NCBI GenBank assembly: GCA_000335715.1
Contig: AMYZ01000006.1
Span: 1-64,000, forward strand
Reading direction: 5' to 3'
DNA length: 64,000 nt
DNA from: a beta proteobacterium L13
GTDB taxonomy: Bacteria > Pseudomonadota > Gammaproteobacteria > Burkholderiales > Chromobacteriaceae
Below the pieces are notes generated by a model, which did not search any database, was not told where the DNA came from, and was given only the letters and a program-made list of their open reading frames with translations. The number at the start of each line of letters is the position of its first letter. Within the stretch, counting starts at the first letter, position 1. The position numbers were made by a program, and so were the translations under genes. This document shows, piece after piece, positions 1-9,193 of the stretch.

Positions 1-180
1 TGCGGTATCGTATTGAAAAATAAGTAGATCGTAGGTCGTCGCCCGGATGAGCCAACGGCGCATCCGGGGACGGGAGTAAAACATGGCCGGCTTGCACGGG
101 CGCGGGCAGGCAACCCCGAATGCGGCGGTGCCTTATTCGGGCTACGCGTCTACTCGTCAACAGGTTGGCCGCGCTATGCC

Positions 181-238
181 GTGCCCACCATGTCGCCATC
201 GCATGCTGCTTTGGTGGGCACGCTACGCTTAGCCCACC

Positions 239-241
<3 letters not shown>
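181..241. repeat. REP-like extragenic palindrome
   Basis: Two nested inverted repeats lie just beyond the cobQ stop codon. GTGCCCACCA (181-190) pairs perfectly with TGGTGGGCAC (212-221), and GGTGGGC (213-219) can instead pair with GCCCACC (232-238). No poly-T tract follows, so this looks more like a repetitive extragenic palindrome than a terminator. The rest of 1-238 holds no supported gene, only a copy of the dispersed motif (AGGTTGGCCGCG at 162-173). Confidence 0.5.
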
Positions 242-1705
<1,464 letters not shown>

Positions 1706-1735
1706 GGGGTCTCCTGATCGGTAAATGGGATTTTT

Positions 1736-1889
1736 GCCACGAAATCCACGGAAAACACGAAAGCAACACGGGTGCTCTGGGCTGCCAAAGGCATCACAGT
1801 AGCGGTACGGCTAGCGCAAACCATTTCAGGCAAATACCTGGGCGCACACGGCTTTCATCTTTTTTCGTGCGTTTCGTGGGGTTTGTGGC
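1736..1889. repeat. CACGAA inverted-arm element A (154 bp)
   Basis: The left arm at 1736-1762 begins GCCACGAAATCCACGG and the right arm at 1862-1889 ends GTTTCGTGGGGTTTGTGGC, its approximate reverse complement. The interior has no convincing ORF. It aligns with element B, sharing a CGGGTG...GGxTGCCAA block and a CAGGCA...CCTGGG hairpin. It lies between cobQ and the next B12 gene, in a gap (1706-2091) that holds no supported gene. Confidence 0.7.
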
Positions 1890-1900
1890 CAAAGGCATTA

Positions 1901-2054
1901 GCCACGAAATCCACCAAAGAACACGAAAATAAAACGGGTGGCTTGGATTGCCAATGCCATGACCACAGCTGTACATCAACGGAAACCGCCTCAGGCAGAT
2001 GCCTGGGTAGGTATGGCGCTTATTCCTTTTCGTGCTTTTCGAGGGTTTCGTGGC
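1901..2054. repeat. CACGAA inverted-arm element B (154 bp)
   Basis: This second copy has exactly the length of element A and starts 11 bp after it. The left arm is 1901-1928 (GCCACGAAATCCACC...) and the right arm 2027-2054 (...GAGGGTTTCGTGGC). The interior carries the same CAGGCAGATGCCTGGG-type small hairpin as A. The arms are conserved and the interior is more diverged, as expected for a structured non-coding or MITE-like element. Confidence 0.7.
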
Positions 2055-2091
2055 CGAGCTTTTTACTCACAGCCTCGTAGCCAAAGCGCCG

Positions 2092-2925
2092 TTAGCCGGC
2101 GCGGTCTTCGTGCCACTGGCGGATCAGCGCCTGCAGCTGCGGCAGGCCACGCGTAATCAGCGTGGGGCCGGGCGCCAGGATGTCGGCGGACTTGATCTCG
2201 ATGATATGGCCGCGTGCGGCGTGGCGCACCGCTGGTACGTCTTGCCAGCCGTCGCGCTCGGCCACGGTTTCGGGGCGGAAGCGTTTGCCGCACCAGCTGC
2301 CTACCATCAGGTCCGGCTGGCGGTCTATTACGGTTTGCGGGTCGGCTATGATGCGCTGTTTGGCGCGGGCGTGGCCGGCCAGCTCGGCAAAGGCGTCACG
2401 GCCGCCGGCCAGCGCAATCAGCTCGCCCACCCAGCCTATGCCGCTGATGATGGGGTCGTGCCATTCTTCAAAGTACACCAGCGGGCGCGGCAGGCCGGCG
2501 GCGTCGCGCGCGGCGCTTTCCAGCCGCGCGGCGCTGATCTGGCCTTCCAGCTGCTCGCACAGCAGCTCGGCCGCGTGGCGGCGGCCGGTAAGGCTGCCCA
2601 GCACGCGCACCATGCGCAACACGCCGTCTACGCTGTGGTGGTTGAAGTGCAGGATGTCCACGCCGGCTTCGGCCACTTCTTTGAGCATGTCGCTTTGCAG
2701 GCTGGAGTAGCCCACCACCAGGTCGGGCGTTACCGCCATGATTTTTTCCAGCTTGCCGCTGGAAAAGCCGCTGATCTTGGGCTTTTGCTGGCGCGCTTCG
2801 GGCGGGTAGACGGTAAAGCCGGAGATGCCGGCGATCAGGTCTTCGGCGCCCAGCAGGTACAGGGTTTCCACTGCCTCGGTACACAGGCAGGCAATGCGGT
2901 GGTAATGCGGTGTGGTGTGGATCAT
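2092..2925 (-). CDS. BtuF-like cobalamin-binding protein without signal peptide
   Basis: This 277-aa protein has the periplasmic-binding fold of the FepB/BtuF group: an N-terminal HRIACLCTEAVETLYLLGA segment, the PDLVVGYSSLQ motif, a long backbone helix and a C-terminal lobe with PGPTLITRGL. No signal peptide precedes the domain at the chosen start, ATG 2925, which overlaps the btuF stop as ATGA. The open frame extends 16 codons further (to 2973), but that stretch is not signal-like. The family match is clear; whether it is cytosolic or exported by other means is unknown. It is the second binding protein of the locus, beside the secreted BtuF. Confidence 0.8.
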   Translation of the reverse strand: MIHTTPHYHRIACLCTEAVETLYLLGAEDLIAGISGFTVYPPEARQQKPKISGFSSGKLEKIMAVTPDLVVGYSSLQSDMLKEVAEAGVDILHFNHHSVDGVLRMVRVLGSLTGRRHAAELLCEQLEGQISAARLESAARDAAGLPRPLVYFEEWHDPIISGIGWVGELIALAGGRDAFAELAGHARAKQRIIADPQTVIDRQPDLMVGSWCGKRFRPETVAERDGWQDVPAVRHAARGHIIEIKSADILAPGPTLITRGLPQLQALIRQWHEDRAG

Positions 2926-3818
2926 GGTTTTACTTTCGCGTAGACCGCCCGTGCGGCGTCCAGGCTGCGGCACACGGCGCGGGTGCCTTGCAGGAAGCGC
3001 GGGGTGGGGCGGTTCAGGATGTCACTGTCGATCTGGTATTGCTGCTTGTACTGCACGGCGGCAATGGCGTTGATGCCGGCCCAGCGCGCCTGCAGGTCGT
3101 CCTGTTTCTTCATGCCGGCGGCCAGCATCACCTGCGGGTTGGCCGCAATCACCGATTCTTCGCTCACCACCGGGGCGGGGATGGGCAGCTGGGCAAAAAT
3201 GTTCTGGCCGCCGCACAGCTCGATGGCGTCGTTCACGATGTGCTGGCCGCTTAGCGTGTACAGCGGCTTGTGCCATACCTGATAAAACACGCGCAGCTTG
3301 GGCTTGCCGGCGTACTGGCGGCGCAGCGCGGCCAGCTCGGTATCAAACTGCCGTGCGCTTTGCTCGGCGGCGGCGCTACTGCCCAGCAGGGTGCCCAGCT
3401 TGCGCAGGCTGGCGGGGATGTCGGCCAGGTGCTTGGGCTCGCTGTAATACATGGGGATGCCGAGTGCCCGGAGCTGCGCCAGCTGTTTTTCCGCCGGGCC
3501 GTGCAGCCACACAATCAGCAAATCGGGCTTGGCGGCCAGCACGCGTTCGATATCGATGCCGCGAAAGCTGCCCACCTGCGGCAGGTTTTGTGCGGCGGGC
3601 GGGTAGTTGCTGTTGGCATCGGCGGCAATCAGCCGGCTGCCGCCACCGGCGGCGTAGATCAGCTCGGTGACGTGCGGCGCCAGGCTGATTACGCGTTTGG
3701 CCGGGGCGGGCAGCGTTAGCGTCTGGCCCTGGTCGTCGGTGACGGTAATGGGTGCTGCGCTGGCAGACGTGGCAGATAGCGCCAGTGTGCAGGCCAGGGC
3801 GAGGGCGATGGGTTTCAT
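2922..3818 (-). CDS. btuF: Vitamin B12 ABC transporter periplasmic binding protein BtuF
   Basis: The protein has 298 aa with a clear Sec signal peptide (MKPIALALACTLALSATSASA, cut near residue 21). The BtuF fold follows: TLPAPAKRVISLAPHVTELIYAAG at the N-lobe, PDLLIVWLHG, and a C-lobe ending in RPTPRFLQGTRAV. It delivers cobalamin or cobinamide to BtuCD in the inner membrane. Start ATG 3818 overlaps the cobC stop as ATGA, and its stop overlaps the next gene in the same way, so the three genes are translationally coupled. Confidence 0.92.
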   Translation of the reverse strand: MKPIALALACTLALSATSASAAPITVTDDQGQTLTLPAPAKRVISLAPHVTELIYAAGGGSRLIAADANSNYPPAAQNLPQVGSFRGIDIERVLAAKPDLLIVWLHGPAEKQLAQLRALGIPMYYSEPKHLADIPASLRKLGTLLGSSAAAEQSARQFDTELAALRRQYAGKPKLRVFYQVWHKPLYTLSGQHIVNDAIELCGGQNIFAQLPIPAPVVSEESVIAANPQVMLAAGMKKQDDLQARWAGINAIAAVQYKQQYQIDSDILNRPTPRFLQGTRAVCRSLDAARAVYAKVKP

Positions 3819-4822
3819 AAGGTGTCCGGTACAAAGCTGGCCAGCGCGGCGGCCAGGCGCTGCCAGTGCGCCTCGCTGGCGGGCAGCCCCAGGCGGAAGC
3901 GGGGCTGCGGGTCGGTAAACAGGCGGCACCAGATGTGGTGCTGCGCCAGGTGTTGTTGCAAAGCGTCGGCGTGCGCGTAGGCACCACCGGCAAACAGCAG
4001 GCAGCCGTCGGCCGGCAGGCCGTGTGCCTGCAGCATGGCCGTCAGGCGGGCGTGGCCGGCGGCCAACTGCTGCTGTGCTGCGGCCTGCCAGGCGCGGTCG
4101 GCTAGCGCGGCGGTAGCGATGCGCGCCACCGGGGCGGGGATGGTCCACGGCCCCAGCTCGTCGTCCAGCGCCTGCAGGATGTCGCCAGCGGCAGCGACAA
4201 AGCCCAGCCGCAAACCGGCCAGGCCAAAGAACTTGCCGGGGCTACGTAGCACCACCAGGCCGGGTTGCGTGGCGGCGTGGGCCGTCACCGATTGCGCGGG
4301 CGTCACGTCGGCAAACGCTTCGTCCACTACCAGCCAGCCGCCGCGCGCGGCTTGCGCCGCCGCCATCGCCAGTACGGCGTGTTGCGGCCAACCTTGGCCG
4401 CTGGGGTTGTCCGGGTTGCACAGTATCAGCACGTCTACCTGTCCGGCCTGCGCGGCCAGCTCGGCGTGCGGGTAGCGGGCTACCTGGTGCCGGGCGCGCG
4501 CCCAGCGCCAGCCGTGTTCGGCGTAGCTGGGGTGGGCTACCGCCACGCTGCCGGGGGCGCGCAGCCGTGGCAGCGCCTGGATGGCAGCCTGGCTACCGGC
4601 TACCGGCAGCATGTTGGCCGCGCCGTAGTAGGCGCAGGCGGCGGCGTGCAGCGCGGCGTCCGGCTGCGGCAGCGTGTACCACAGCGCCGGGTTGGTGGCC
4701 GGGGCCGGGTAGGGCTGCGGGTTCAGCGCGGCGGACAGATCCAGCCATTGCTCGGGCGTGCCGCCAAAGCGGGCCACAGCTTGCAGCAGGTTGCCGCCGT
4801 GCACGGGGCGCAGGGTGCTCAT
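3815..4822 (-). CDS. cobC: Threonine-phosphate decarboxylase (CobC/CobD type)
   Basis: This 335-aa PLP enzyme of the class I aminotransferase fold makes (R)-1-amino-2-propanol phosphate for the nucleotide loop of B12. Visible motifs are the N-terminal HGGNLL, the NPDNPSG loop, VVDEAF, and the PLP-lysine region LRSPGKFFGLAGLRLGF. ATG 4822 overlaps the acetyltransferase stop (ATGA). Length is slightly short but typical of beta- and gammaproteobacterial members. Partner gene cbiB is two genes upstream, consistent with the same pathway arm. Confidence 0.88.
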   Translation of the reverse strand: MSTLRPVHGGNLLQAVARFGGTPEQWLDLSAALNPQPYPAPATNPALWYTLPQPDAALHAAACAYYGAANMLPVAGSQAAIQALPRLRAPGSVAVAHPSYAEHGWRWARARHQVARYPHAELAAQAGQVDVLILCNPDNPSGQGWPQHAVLAMAAAQAARGGWLVVDEAFADVTPAQSVTAHAATQPGLVVLRSPGKFFGLAGLRLGFVAAAGDILQALDDELGPWTIPAPVARIATAALADRAWQAAAQQQLAAGHARLTAMLQAHGLPADGCLLFAGGAYAHADALQQHLAQHHIWCRLFTDPQPRFRLGLPASEAHWQRLAAALASFVPDTL

Positions 4823-5295
4823 GGGATGGGCCTTTCCATGCGGGCGTTGGCGAAAGTTTGCCCGCGCAGGCTCACGCTTTGCCGTTGCGTTACCGCAAAA
4901 CCGTGGCGGGTAAACAGCGCTTCGGCGCCGAGGCTGACGTTGGCGTACAGCCGTGGCAGTGGCGTACTGGCGGCCTGCGCCAGCACGTGCTGTAGCAAAC
5001 GGCTGCCGACGCCGCACCCGGCAAACTGCGGGTGGACGAAGCACAGGTCGATCAGGCCGTCCGGGTGCAGATCGATGAAGCCGGCGAGGGTGTCGCCGAT
5101 GCAGGCAACCCAGGGCGGGTTGGCCGCCAGCCGTTGCTGCCAGGCCGCAGCGTCGTATTGCTCGGGCGCCCAGGCAGCACACTGCGCTGCACTGTAATGA
5201 CGGCTGCCCAGTTGATGCACGGCAGCGTGCATTAGCGCGCGCAGGGTTGAAAATTCGTGTGCTTGCGCCACACGCAAGGTGAGCGTGGTACTCAT
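4819..5295 (-). CDS. GNAT-family N-acetyltransferase inside the B12 operon
   Basis: The protein has 158 aa in a single GNAT domain. It shows the acetyl-CoA loop motif [14 protein letters not shown] near residues 87-100 and a C-terminal [16 protein letters not shown] strand-helix typical of the fold. ATG 5295 overlaps the cbiB stop (ATGA) and its own stop overlaps cobC, so it is translated as part of the cobalamin operon. No known cobalamin step uses acetyltransfer, so the substrate is unknown; it could act on a pathway protein or an amine intermediate, or be a bystander. Confidence 0.85.
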   Translation of the reverse strand: MSTTLTLRVAQAHEFSTLRALMHAAVHQLGSRHYSAAQCAAWAPEQYDAAAWQQRLAANPPWVACIGDTLAGFIDLHPDGLIDLCFVHPQFAGCGVGSRLLQHVLAQAASTPLPRLYANVSLGAEALFTRHGFAVTQRQSVSLRGQTFANARMERPIP

Positions 5296-6191
5296 AACGG
5301 CAACGCCAATAGCAGCCACAGCACGATGGCGCGGTCCATCAGCAGCGCGGCGCGGCGGATGTCGCCGGCGCGCGGTGCCGGGCCTGCGCCCAGCTCGGGC
5401 CGCGCTTCCCGCTGGCCGTGGTAGACGGCGGCGCCGCCCAGCTGTACGCCCAGCGCGCCGGCGCCAGCGGCCATCACCGGCCCGGCGTTGGGGCTGTCCC
5501 ACTGCGGGGCCTGGTGGCGCCAGCACGCTAGCGCTAGCCGCGTATTGCCAGCCAAGGCGTAGGCTAGCGCGGTAAGGCGCGAGGGTACGTAGCCCAGCAC
5601 GTCGTCGGCGCGGGCGGCGGTTTTGCCAAAGCGCTCGAAGCGCTGGTTACGGTAGCCCCACATGGCGTCCAGCGTGTTGGCCAGGCGGTAGGCCAGCGCC
5701 GCCGGTGCGCCGCCCACGGCAAACCAGAACAGCGCGCCGAATACGGCGTCGTGGCCGTTTTCCAGCAGCGACTCTGTGGCGGCGCGGGTGATGGCGCTGT
5801 CGTCCGCCTGGCTCAGGTCGCGGCTGACAATGCGTGCGGTCAGCGCCCGCGCCTCGGCCAGCTTGCCTTGCAGCAGCGCGTCCGCGATGGGGCGGGTGTG
5901 CTCGATCAGGCTCTGGCGGCCCAGCGTGAAGTACAGCACTGCCACGCTGAGGATGCTGGCTGCCAGCGCGGGCAGCTGCGCCAGCCCCCAGGCCAGCAGC
6001 AGCGGCAAGGGCAGCACCAGTAGCGCCCAAGCAAAAGCGCCGCGCAGCAGGCGGCTGCGGCCAACGTTCAGGCGTTTCTCCAGCCAGTTGGCCGCACGGC
6101 CAAAGCCTACCAGCGGGTGGTAGCGCGCGGGCTCGCCCAGCACGCGGTCGGCCAGCAGGCCGGCGCCCAGTAGCAGGCTGGTGCCTAGCAT
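5292..6191 (-). CDS. cbiB: Adenosylcobinamide-phosphate synthase CbiB
   Basis: This 299-aa integral membrane protein condenses adenosylcobyric acid with aminopropanol (phosphate). The CbiB signatures are [21 protein letters not shown] at residues 10-30, [19 protein letters not shown] in the middle, and [20 protein letters not shown]. About four or five hydrophobic segments are visible. ATG 6191 lies inside the end of cobB (7-bp overlap). It cooperates with CobC, which supplies the aminopropanol phosphate. Confidence 0.93.
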   Translation of the reverse strand: MLGTSLLLGAGLLADRVLGEPARYHPLVGFGRAANWLEKRLNVGRSRLLRGAFAWALLVLPLPLLLAWGLAQLPALAASILSVAVLYFTLGRQSLIEHTRPIADALLQGKLAEARALTARIVSRDLSQADDSAITRAATESLLENGHDAVFGALFWFAVGGAPAALAYRLANTLDAMWGYRNQRFERFGKTAARADDVLGYVPSRLTALAYALAGNTRLALACWRHQAPQWDSPNAGPVMAAGAGALGVQLGGAAVYHGQREARPELGAGPAPRAGDIRRAALLMDRAIVLWLLLALPL

Positions 6192-7480
6192 GCGGCCCCC
6201 GGCAGGAACAGCGCGGCAGCGGCGGCGGGCTGGCTGGCAAAGTAGGCGTGAAAGTAGCTGGCCTGCACGCTGCCGTGGCGGTACACCACCTCGCCCGGGC
6301 TGCCGCCGGCCTTGCGCTGGCAGGTGGCGGCGGCAGGCAGCGGGGTGGTGAACTGCGAGTAATGAAAGGTGTGGCCGCGCAGCTCGCCAGCGGGGTGCGG
6401 CCAACCCTGGCTGCCCAGCCCGGCCAGCTTGGCGGTCATGCGTACGCTACCCGGCAGGATGCCGGCCATGCGGTGCGCCTGGCCCTGGGTGTCGTGCAGC
6501 TGTTCGGCCAGCGCCATCATGCCGCCGCATTCGGCCCATATCGGTTTGCCGGAGGCGGCAAAGGCTTGCACGCTGGCCAGCCAGCGCGTGTTGCCCGCCA
6601 GCGTGGCGCCGTGCAGCTCGGGGTAGCCGCCGGGTAGCCACAGCGCGTTGGCGTCGGCCGGAATGGCCTCGTCGGCAAGTGGCGAGAAAGTGGCGATGCG
6701 CGCGCCCATGCCCTGTAGCGTGCGCAGGTTGGCCGCATAGACAAAGGCAAACGCGGCATCGTGCGCTACGGCGATGGTCTTGCCGGCCAGCAGCGGCGGC
6801 AGGGCCACCGGGGCTGGGGCCTGTGGCGTGAAGTCTGGCAGGGCGGCCAGCACGGCGTGGTCCAGCTGCAGCGCGTCGGCCAGTGCGTCCAGGCGCGCGG
6901 CCAGGTCGGGCAGGTCGCTGGGCAGGTGCAGGCCGAGGTGGCGTTCCGGCAGCGATTCAGCCTGGCGCGGCAGGCAGCCCACCACAGGCAGCTCGGGCGT
7001 GCCGCAGGCGCGGATCATGTCGGCGTGGCCGCTACTGGCCACGCGATTGGCCAGCAGGCCGGCCCACGGCAGCTGGCCGTGGTCGCGCAGGCCGCGGGCA
7101 ATGGCCAGCGCGGTGCCTACCATGGCGCTGCAGTCCAGCACCGCCAGTACCGGCACGCCAAACTGTTTTGCCAGGTCGGCGCTGGACGGCTGGCCGTCGT
7201 ACAGGCCCATCACGCCTTCTATCAGCACGTAGTCCACCTCAGCGGCGGCTTGCGCCAGCAGGCTGCGGCACTGGCTTTCGGTACACATCCACAGGTCCAG
7301 CACGTCTACCGTGCTGCCGCTGGCGGCGGCCAGCAGCAGCGGGTCGATGAAATCCGGGCCGGTTTTGAACACGCGCACGCGGTAGCCGTCGCGCACCAGG
7401 CGGCGGGCCAGCGCGGCGGTGACGGTGGTTTTGCCCTGGCCGGAGGCGATGGCAGACAGCAGAAGGGCTTTGCAGCTCAT
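6185..7480 (-). CDS. cobB: Cobyrinate a,c-diamide synthase (CobB/CbiA)
   Basis: This 431-aa glutamine-dependent ligase amidates the a and c carboxylates of cobyrinic acid. The P-loop [16 protein letters not shown] lies at residues 8-23, GVMGLYDG and GLLANRV follow, and the C-terminal amidotransferase has its nucleophile in [12 protein letters not shown]. The start ATG 7480 gives the usual [18 protein letters not shown] beginning; a 13-codon upstream extension lacks support. The coding strand carries the dispersed motif in frame AANL (6726-6737). The gene starts immediately after a 346-bp gap with two repeat elements. Confidence 0.94.
   Translation of the reverse strand: MSCKALLLSAIASGQGKTTVTAALARRLVRDGYRVRVFKTGPDFIDPLLLAAASGSTVDVLDLWMCTESQCRSLLAQAAAEVDYVLIEGVMGLYDGQPSSADLAKQFGVPVLAVLDCSAMVGTALAIARGLRDHGQLPWAGLLANRVASSGHADMIRACGTPELPVVGCLPRQAESLPERHLGLHLPSDLPDLAARLDALADALQLDHAVLAALPDFTPQAPAPVALPPLLAGKTIAVAHDAAFAFVYAANLRTLQGMGARIATFSPLADEAIPADANALWLPGGYPELHGATLAGNTRWLASVQAFAASGKPIWAECGGMMALAEQLHDTQGQAHRMAGILPGSVRMTAKLAGLGSQGWPHPAGELRGHTFHYSQFTTPLPAAATCQRKAGGSPGEVVYRHGSVQASYFHAYFASQPAAAAALFLPGAAC
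6726..6737 (+). repeat. Dispersed 12-mer AGGTTGGCCGCA (representative copy)
   Basis: Exact copies starting on the plus strand: 6726, 8999, 16709, 17861, 35683, 37329, 38009, 42505, 51603, 57984, 62074. Reverse-complement copies start at 4383, 34199, 38592, 47509, 50642, 52451, 59049. Copies with G at the first base: 3136, 21810, 21903, 34636 (plus) and 6396, 11273, 12724, 30804, 42786, 63780 (minus). Copies ending in G: 162, 8520, 32864, 41325. The exact copies lie mostly in genes and in several reading frames, encoding RLAA, EVGR, AANL, CGQP or GWPQ, so the constraint is on the DNA. Confidence 0.85.
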
Positions 7481-7505
7481 GGGGCTTTCTTTATTTGGTT
7501 TTTTG

Positions 7506-7631
7506 GCCACAAAAACCACGAAAAGGCACGAAAAACTGCTGTTGCTTGCCGTTTGGCTTGGGCATTTAGGGTGCCATTCAGGCCTGCGTGCTATGGCAAT
7601 GGGCAGCTTTGCTTTTGTGTTCTTTCGTGGC
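7506..7631. repeat. CACGAA inverted-arm element C (126 bp)
   Basis: The left arm at 7506-7535 (GCCACAAAAACCACGAAAAG...) and the right arm at 7613-7631 (TTTTGTGTTCTTTCGTGGC) are inverted. The interior differs from elements A and B. It lies between cobO and cobB; the gap 7481-7826 contains this element and element D and no supported gene. Confidence 0.6.
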
Positions 7632-7691
7632 TAATGGGTTTTGTCTTGATATTTATCGAGCCAAGCCGTCGGGCATGGCGGAAAACGTTTT

Positions 7692-7803
7692 GCCACGAAA
7701 ACCACGAAAGGCACGAACAGAACCGACGGCTGGTCGCCGTTTGGTCTGTATCTATCAATGTCATGACGGCTTATTTTCGTGTTGGTTCGTGGTTTTCGTG
7801 GCC
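7692..7803. repeat. CACGAA inverted-arm element D (112 bp)
   Basis: This copy has the cleanest arms: GCCACGAAAACCACGAAAGG at 7692-7711 (continuing to 7717) against the reverse-complementary run at 7775-7803 ending GTGGTTTTCGTGGC. The interior is short and has no coding evidence. Its right arm ends 23 bp before the cobO stop codon, so it may shape the 3' end of the upstream transcript. Confidence 0.65.
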
Positions 7804-7826
7804 AACGGGGTTCAGGTTCTCTTTGC

Positions 7827-8444
7827 CTACCACTCCACGCCGGGCTGGGCGGCGATGCCGGCAGCGAAGGCGTGTTTGACCAGCGTCATGTCGGTGACGG
7901 TGTCGGCAGCTTCTACCACTGCGTCCGGTACGCCACGGCCAGTCACGATCACGTGCTGGTGCAGCGGGCGCGCCAGGATGTCGTCCAGTACTTGCTCTAC
8001 GTCCAGGTATTTGTATTTCAGCGCGATGTTCAGCTCGTCCAGCAGCACCAGGCCAATGGTCGGGTCTTGCAGCATCTCGCGTGCTTTGGCCCAGGCTTCG
8101 GTAGCGCGGGCGACGTCGCGGTCGCGGTCTTGTGTGTTCCAGGTGTAGCCCTCGCCCATGGCGTGGAACTGCACCTGCTCGGGGAAGCGGCGCAGGAAGC
8201 GCTCTTCGCCGGTTTCCATCGCGCCCTTGATGAACTGCACCACGCCGACCTGCATGTCGTGGCCCAGTGCGCGCATGACCATGCCCAGGCCGCTGGAGCT
8301 TTTGCCCTTGCCGTTGCCGGCGTTGACGATGAACACGCCGCGGTGTTCGTCAGCAGCGGCTATGCGGGCGTCCATGATTTCTTTTTTGCGCGCCATGCGG
8401 GCGTTATGGCGCTCGCTGCGGCCCTGGTCGTCGGTGTGGCTCAT
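7827..8444 (-). CDS. cobO: Cob(I)yrinic acid a,c-diamide adenosyltransferase (CobO/BtuR)
   Basis: This 205-aa ATP:corrinoid adenosyltransferase forms the Co-C bond of adenosylcobalamin precursors. The P-loop variant VNAGNGKGKSSSGLGMVMRALGH is at residues 40-62 and VLLDELNIALKYKYL in the middle. HVIVTGRGVP precedes the C-terminal tail, which ends in the family-typical PGVEW. ATG 8444 overlaps the btuD stop (ATGA). Confidence 0.95.
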   Translation of the reverse strand: MSHTDDQGRSERHNARMARKKEIMDARIAAADEHRGVFIVNAGNGKGKSSSGLGMVMRALGHDMQVGVVQFIKGAMETGEERFLRRFPEQVQFHAMGEGYTWNTQDRDRDVARATEAWAKAREMLQDPTIGLVLLDELNIALKYKYLDVEQVLDDILARPLHQHVIVTGRGVPDAVVEAADTVTDMTLVKHAFAAGIAAQPGVEW

Positions 8445-9193
8445 GTGGAGTGTCCGGGTAAAAAGCAGGGGTGGCCTGCATGGGTGATGCGGGTAAGCGG
8501 GTAGCCCAGCACCTGCGCCAGGTTGGCCGCGGTGAGCTGGGCCAGGGTGTGCTGGCTGTAGCCGCCGGCACCATCCAGCAGCAGGGCGTGGCTGGCGATG
8601 GCGGGGGCAAATTGCAGGTCGTGGCTTACGACCACCACGGCTTTACCGTCGGCCTGCCAGCGGCGTATCTGTACTTGCAGCGCGGCCTGGTGTGCCAGGT
8701 CGAGCGAATTGGTGGGTTCGTCCAGCAAGATCAGCGGGGCGTCTTGCGCCATCACGCTGGCCAGCGCCACGCGCTGGCGCTCGCCGCCGGATAGCGCCTG
8801 CAGCGGGCGCTCGGCCAGGCGTGCCAGGTCGAAAGCGTTTAGCGCGGCGGCAATGCGGCCGGGGTTGTGGCCGTCGTCCGGCCACGGGTAGCGTGCGGCG
8901 GCTACCGCGTCGATCACCGCGTAGTCGAAGGCGTCGTGGCTGGCTTGCGGCAGCAGCGCCAGGCGCTGGGCGCGCAGGCGCGGCGCGGTGCTGCCTAAAG
9001 GTTGGCCGCACAGGCTGATGCTGCCCTGCGCCGGGGCGCGCAGCCCGGCCAGCGTGGCCAGTAGCGTGCTTTTGCCGCAGCCGTTGCGCCCGGCGATCCA
9101 CCATACTTCGCCTGCCTGTACCTGCCAGCCCAGCTGGTGCAGCAGGTGGCGCTGGCCTTGCAAAATGCTGAGTTTGTCTGCGTGCAGCATCAT
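8441..9193 (-). CDS. btuD: Vitamin B12 ABC transporter ATP-binding protein BtuD
   Basis: This 250-aa ABC ATPase has Walker A GRNGCGKST near residue 36, the signature LSGGERQRVALA, and Walker B LILLDEPTNSLDL followed by the VVSHD switch histidine. It powers corrinoid uptake with BtuC. ATG 9193 overlaps the btuC stop (ATGA). A second in-frame ATG follows immediately, so the start could be one codon later. Confidence 0.92.
   Translation of the reverse strand: MMLHADKLSILQGQRHLLHQLGWQVQAGEVWWIAGRNGCGKSTLLATLAGLRAPAQGSISLCGQPLGSTAPRLRAQRLALLPQASHDAFDYAVIDAVAAARYPWPDDGHNPGRIAAALNAFDLARLAERPLQALSGGERQRVALASVMAQDAPLILLDEPTNSLDLAHQAALQVQIRRWQADGKAVVVVSHDLQFAPAIASHALLLDGAGGYSQHTLAQLTAANLAQVLGYPLTRITHAGHPCFLPGHST

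Noticed and set aside
1772-2156. Short frames in the cobQ upstream gap
   Set aside because: They run through repeat arms, lack ribosome-binding sites and show no conserved pattern.
1736-7803. CACGAA repeats considered as a CRISPR array
   Set aside because: Spacing is irregular, arms are inverted rather than direct, and there are only four units with no uniform spacers.
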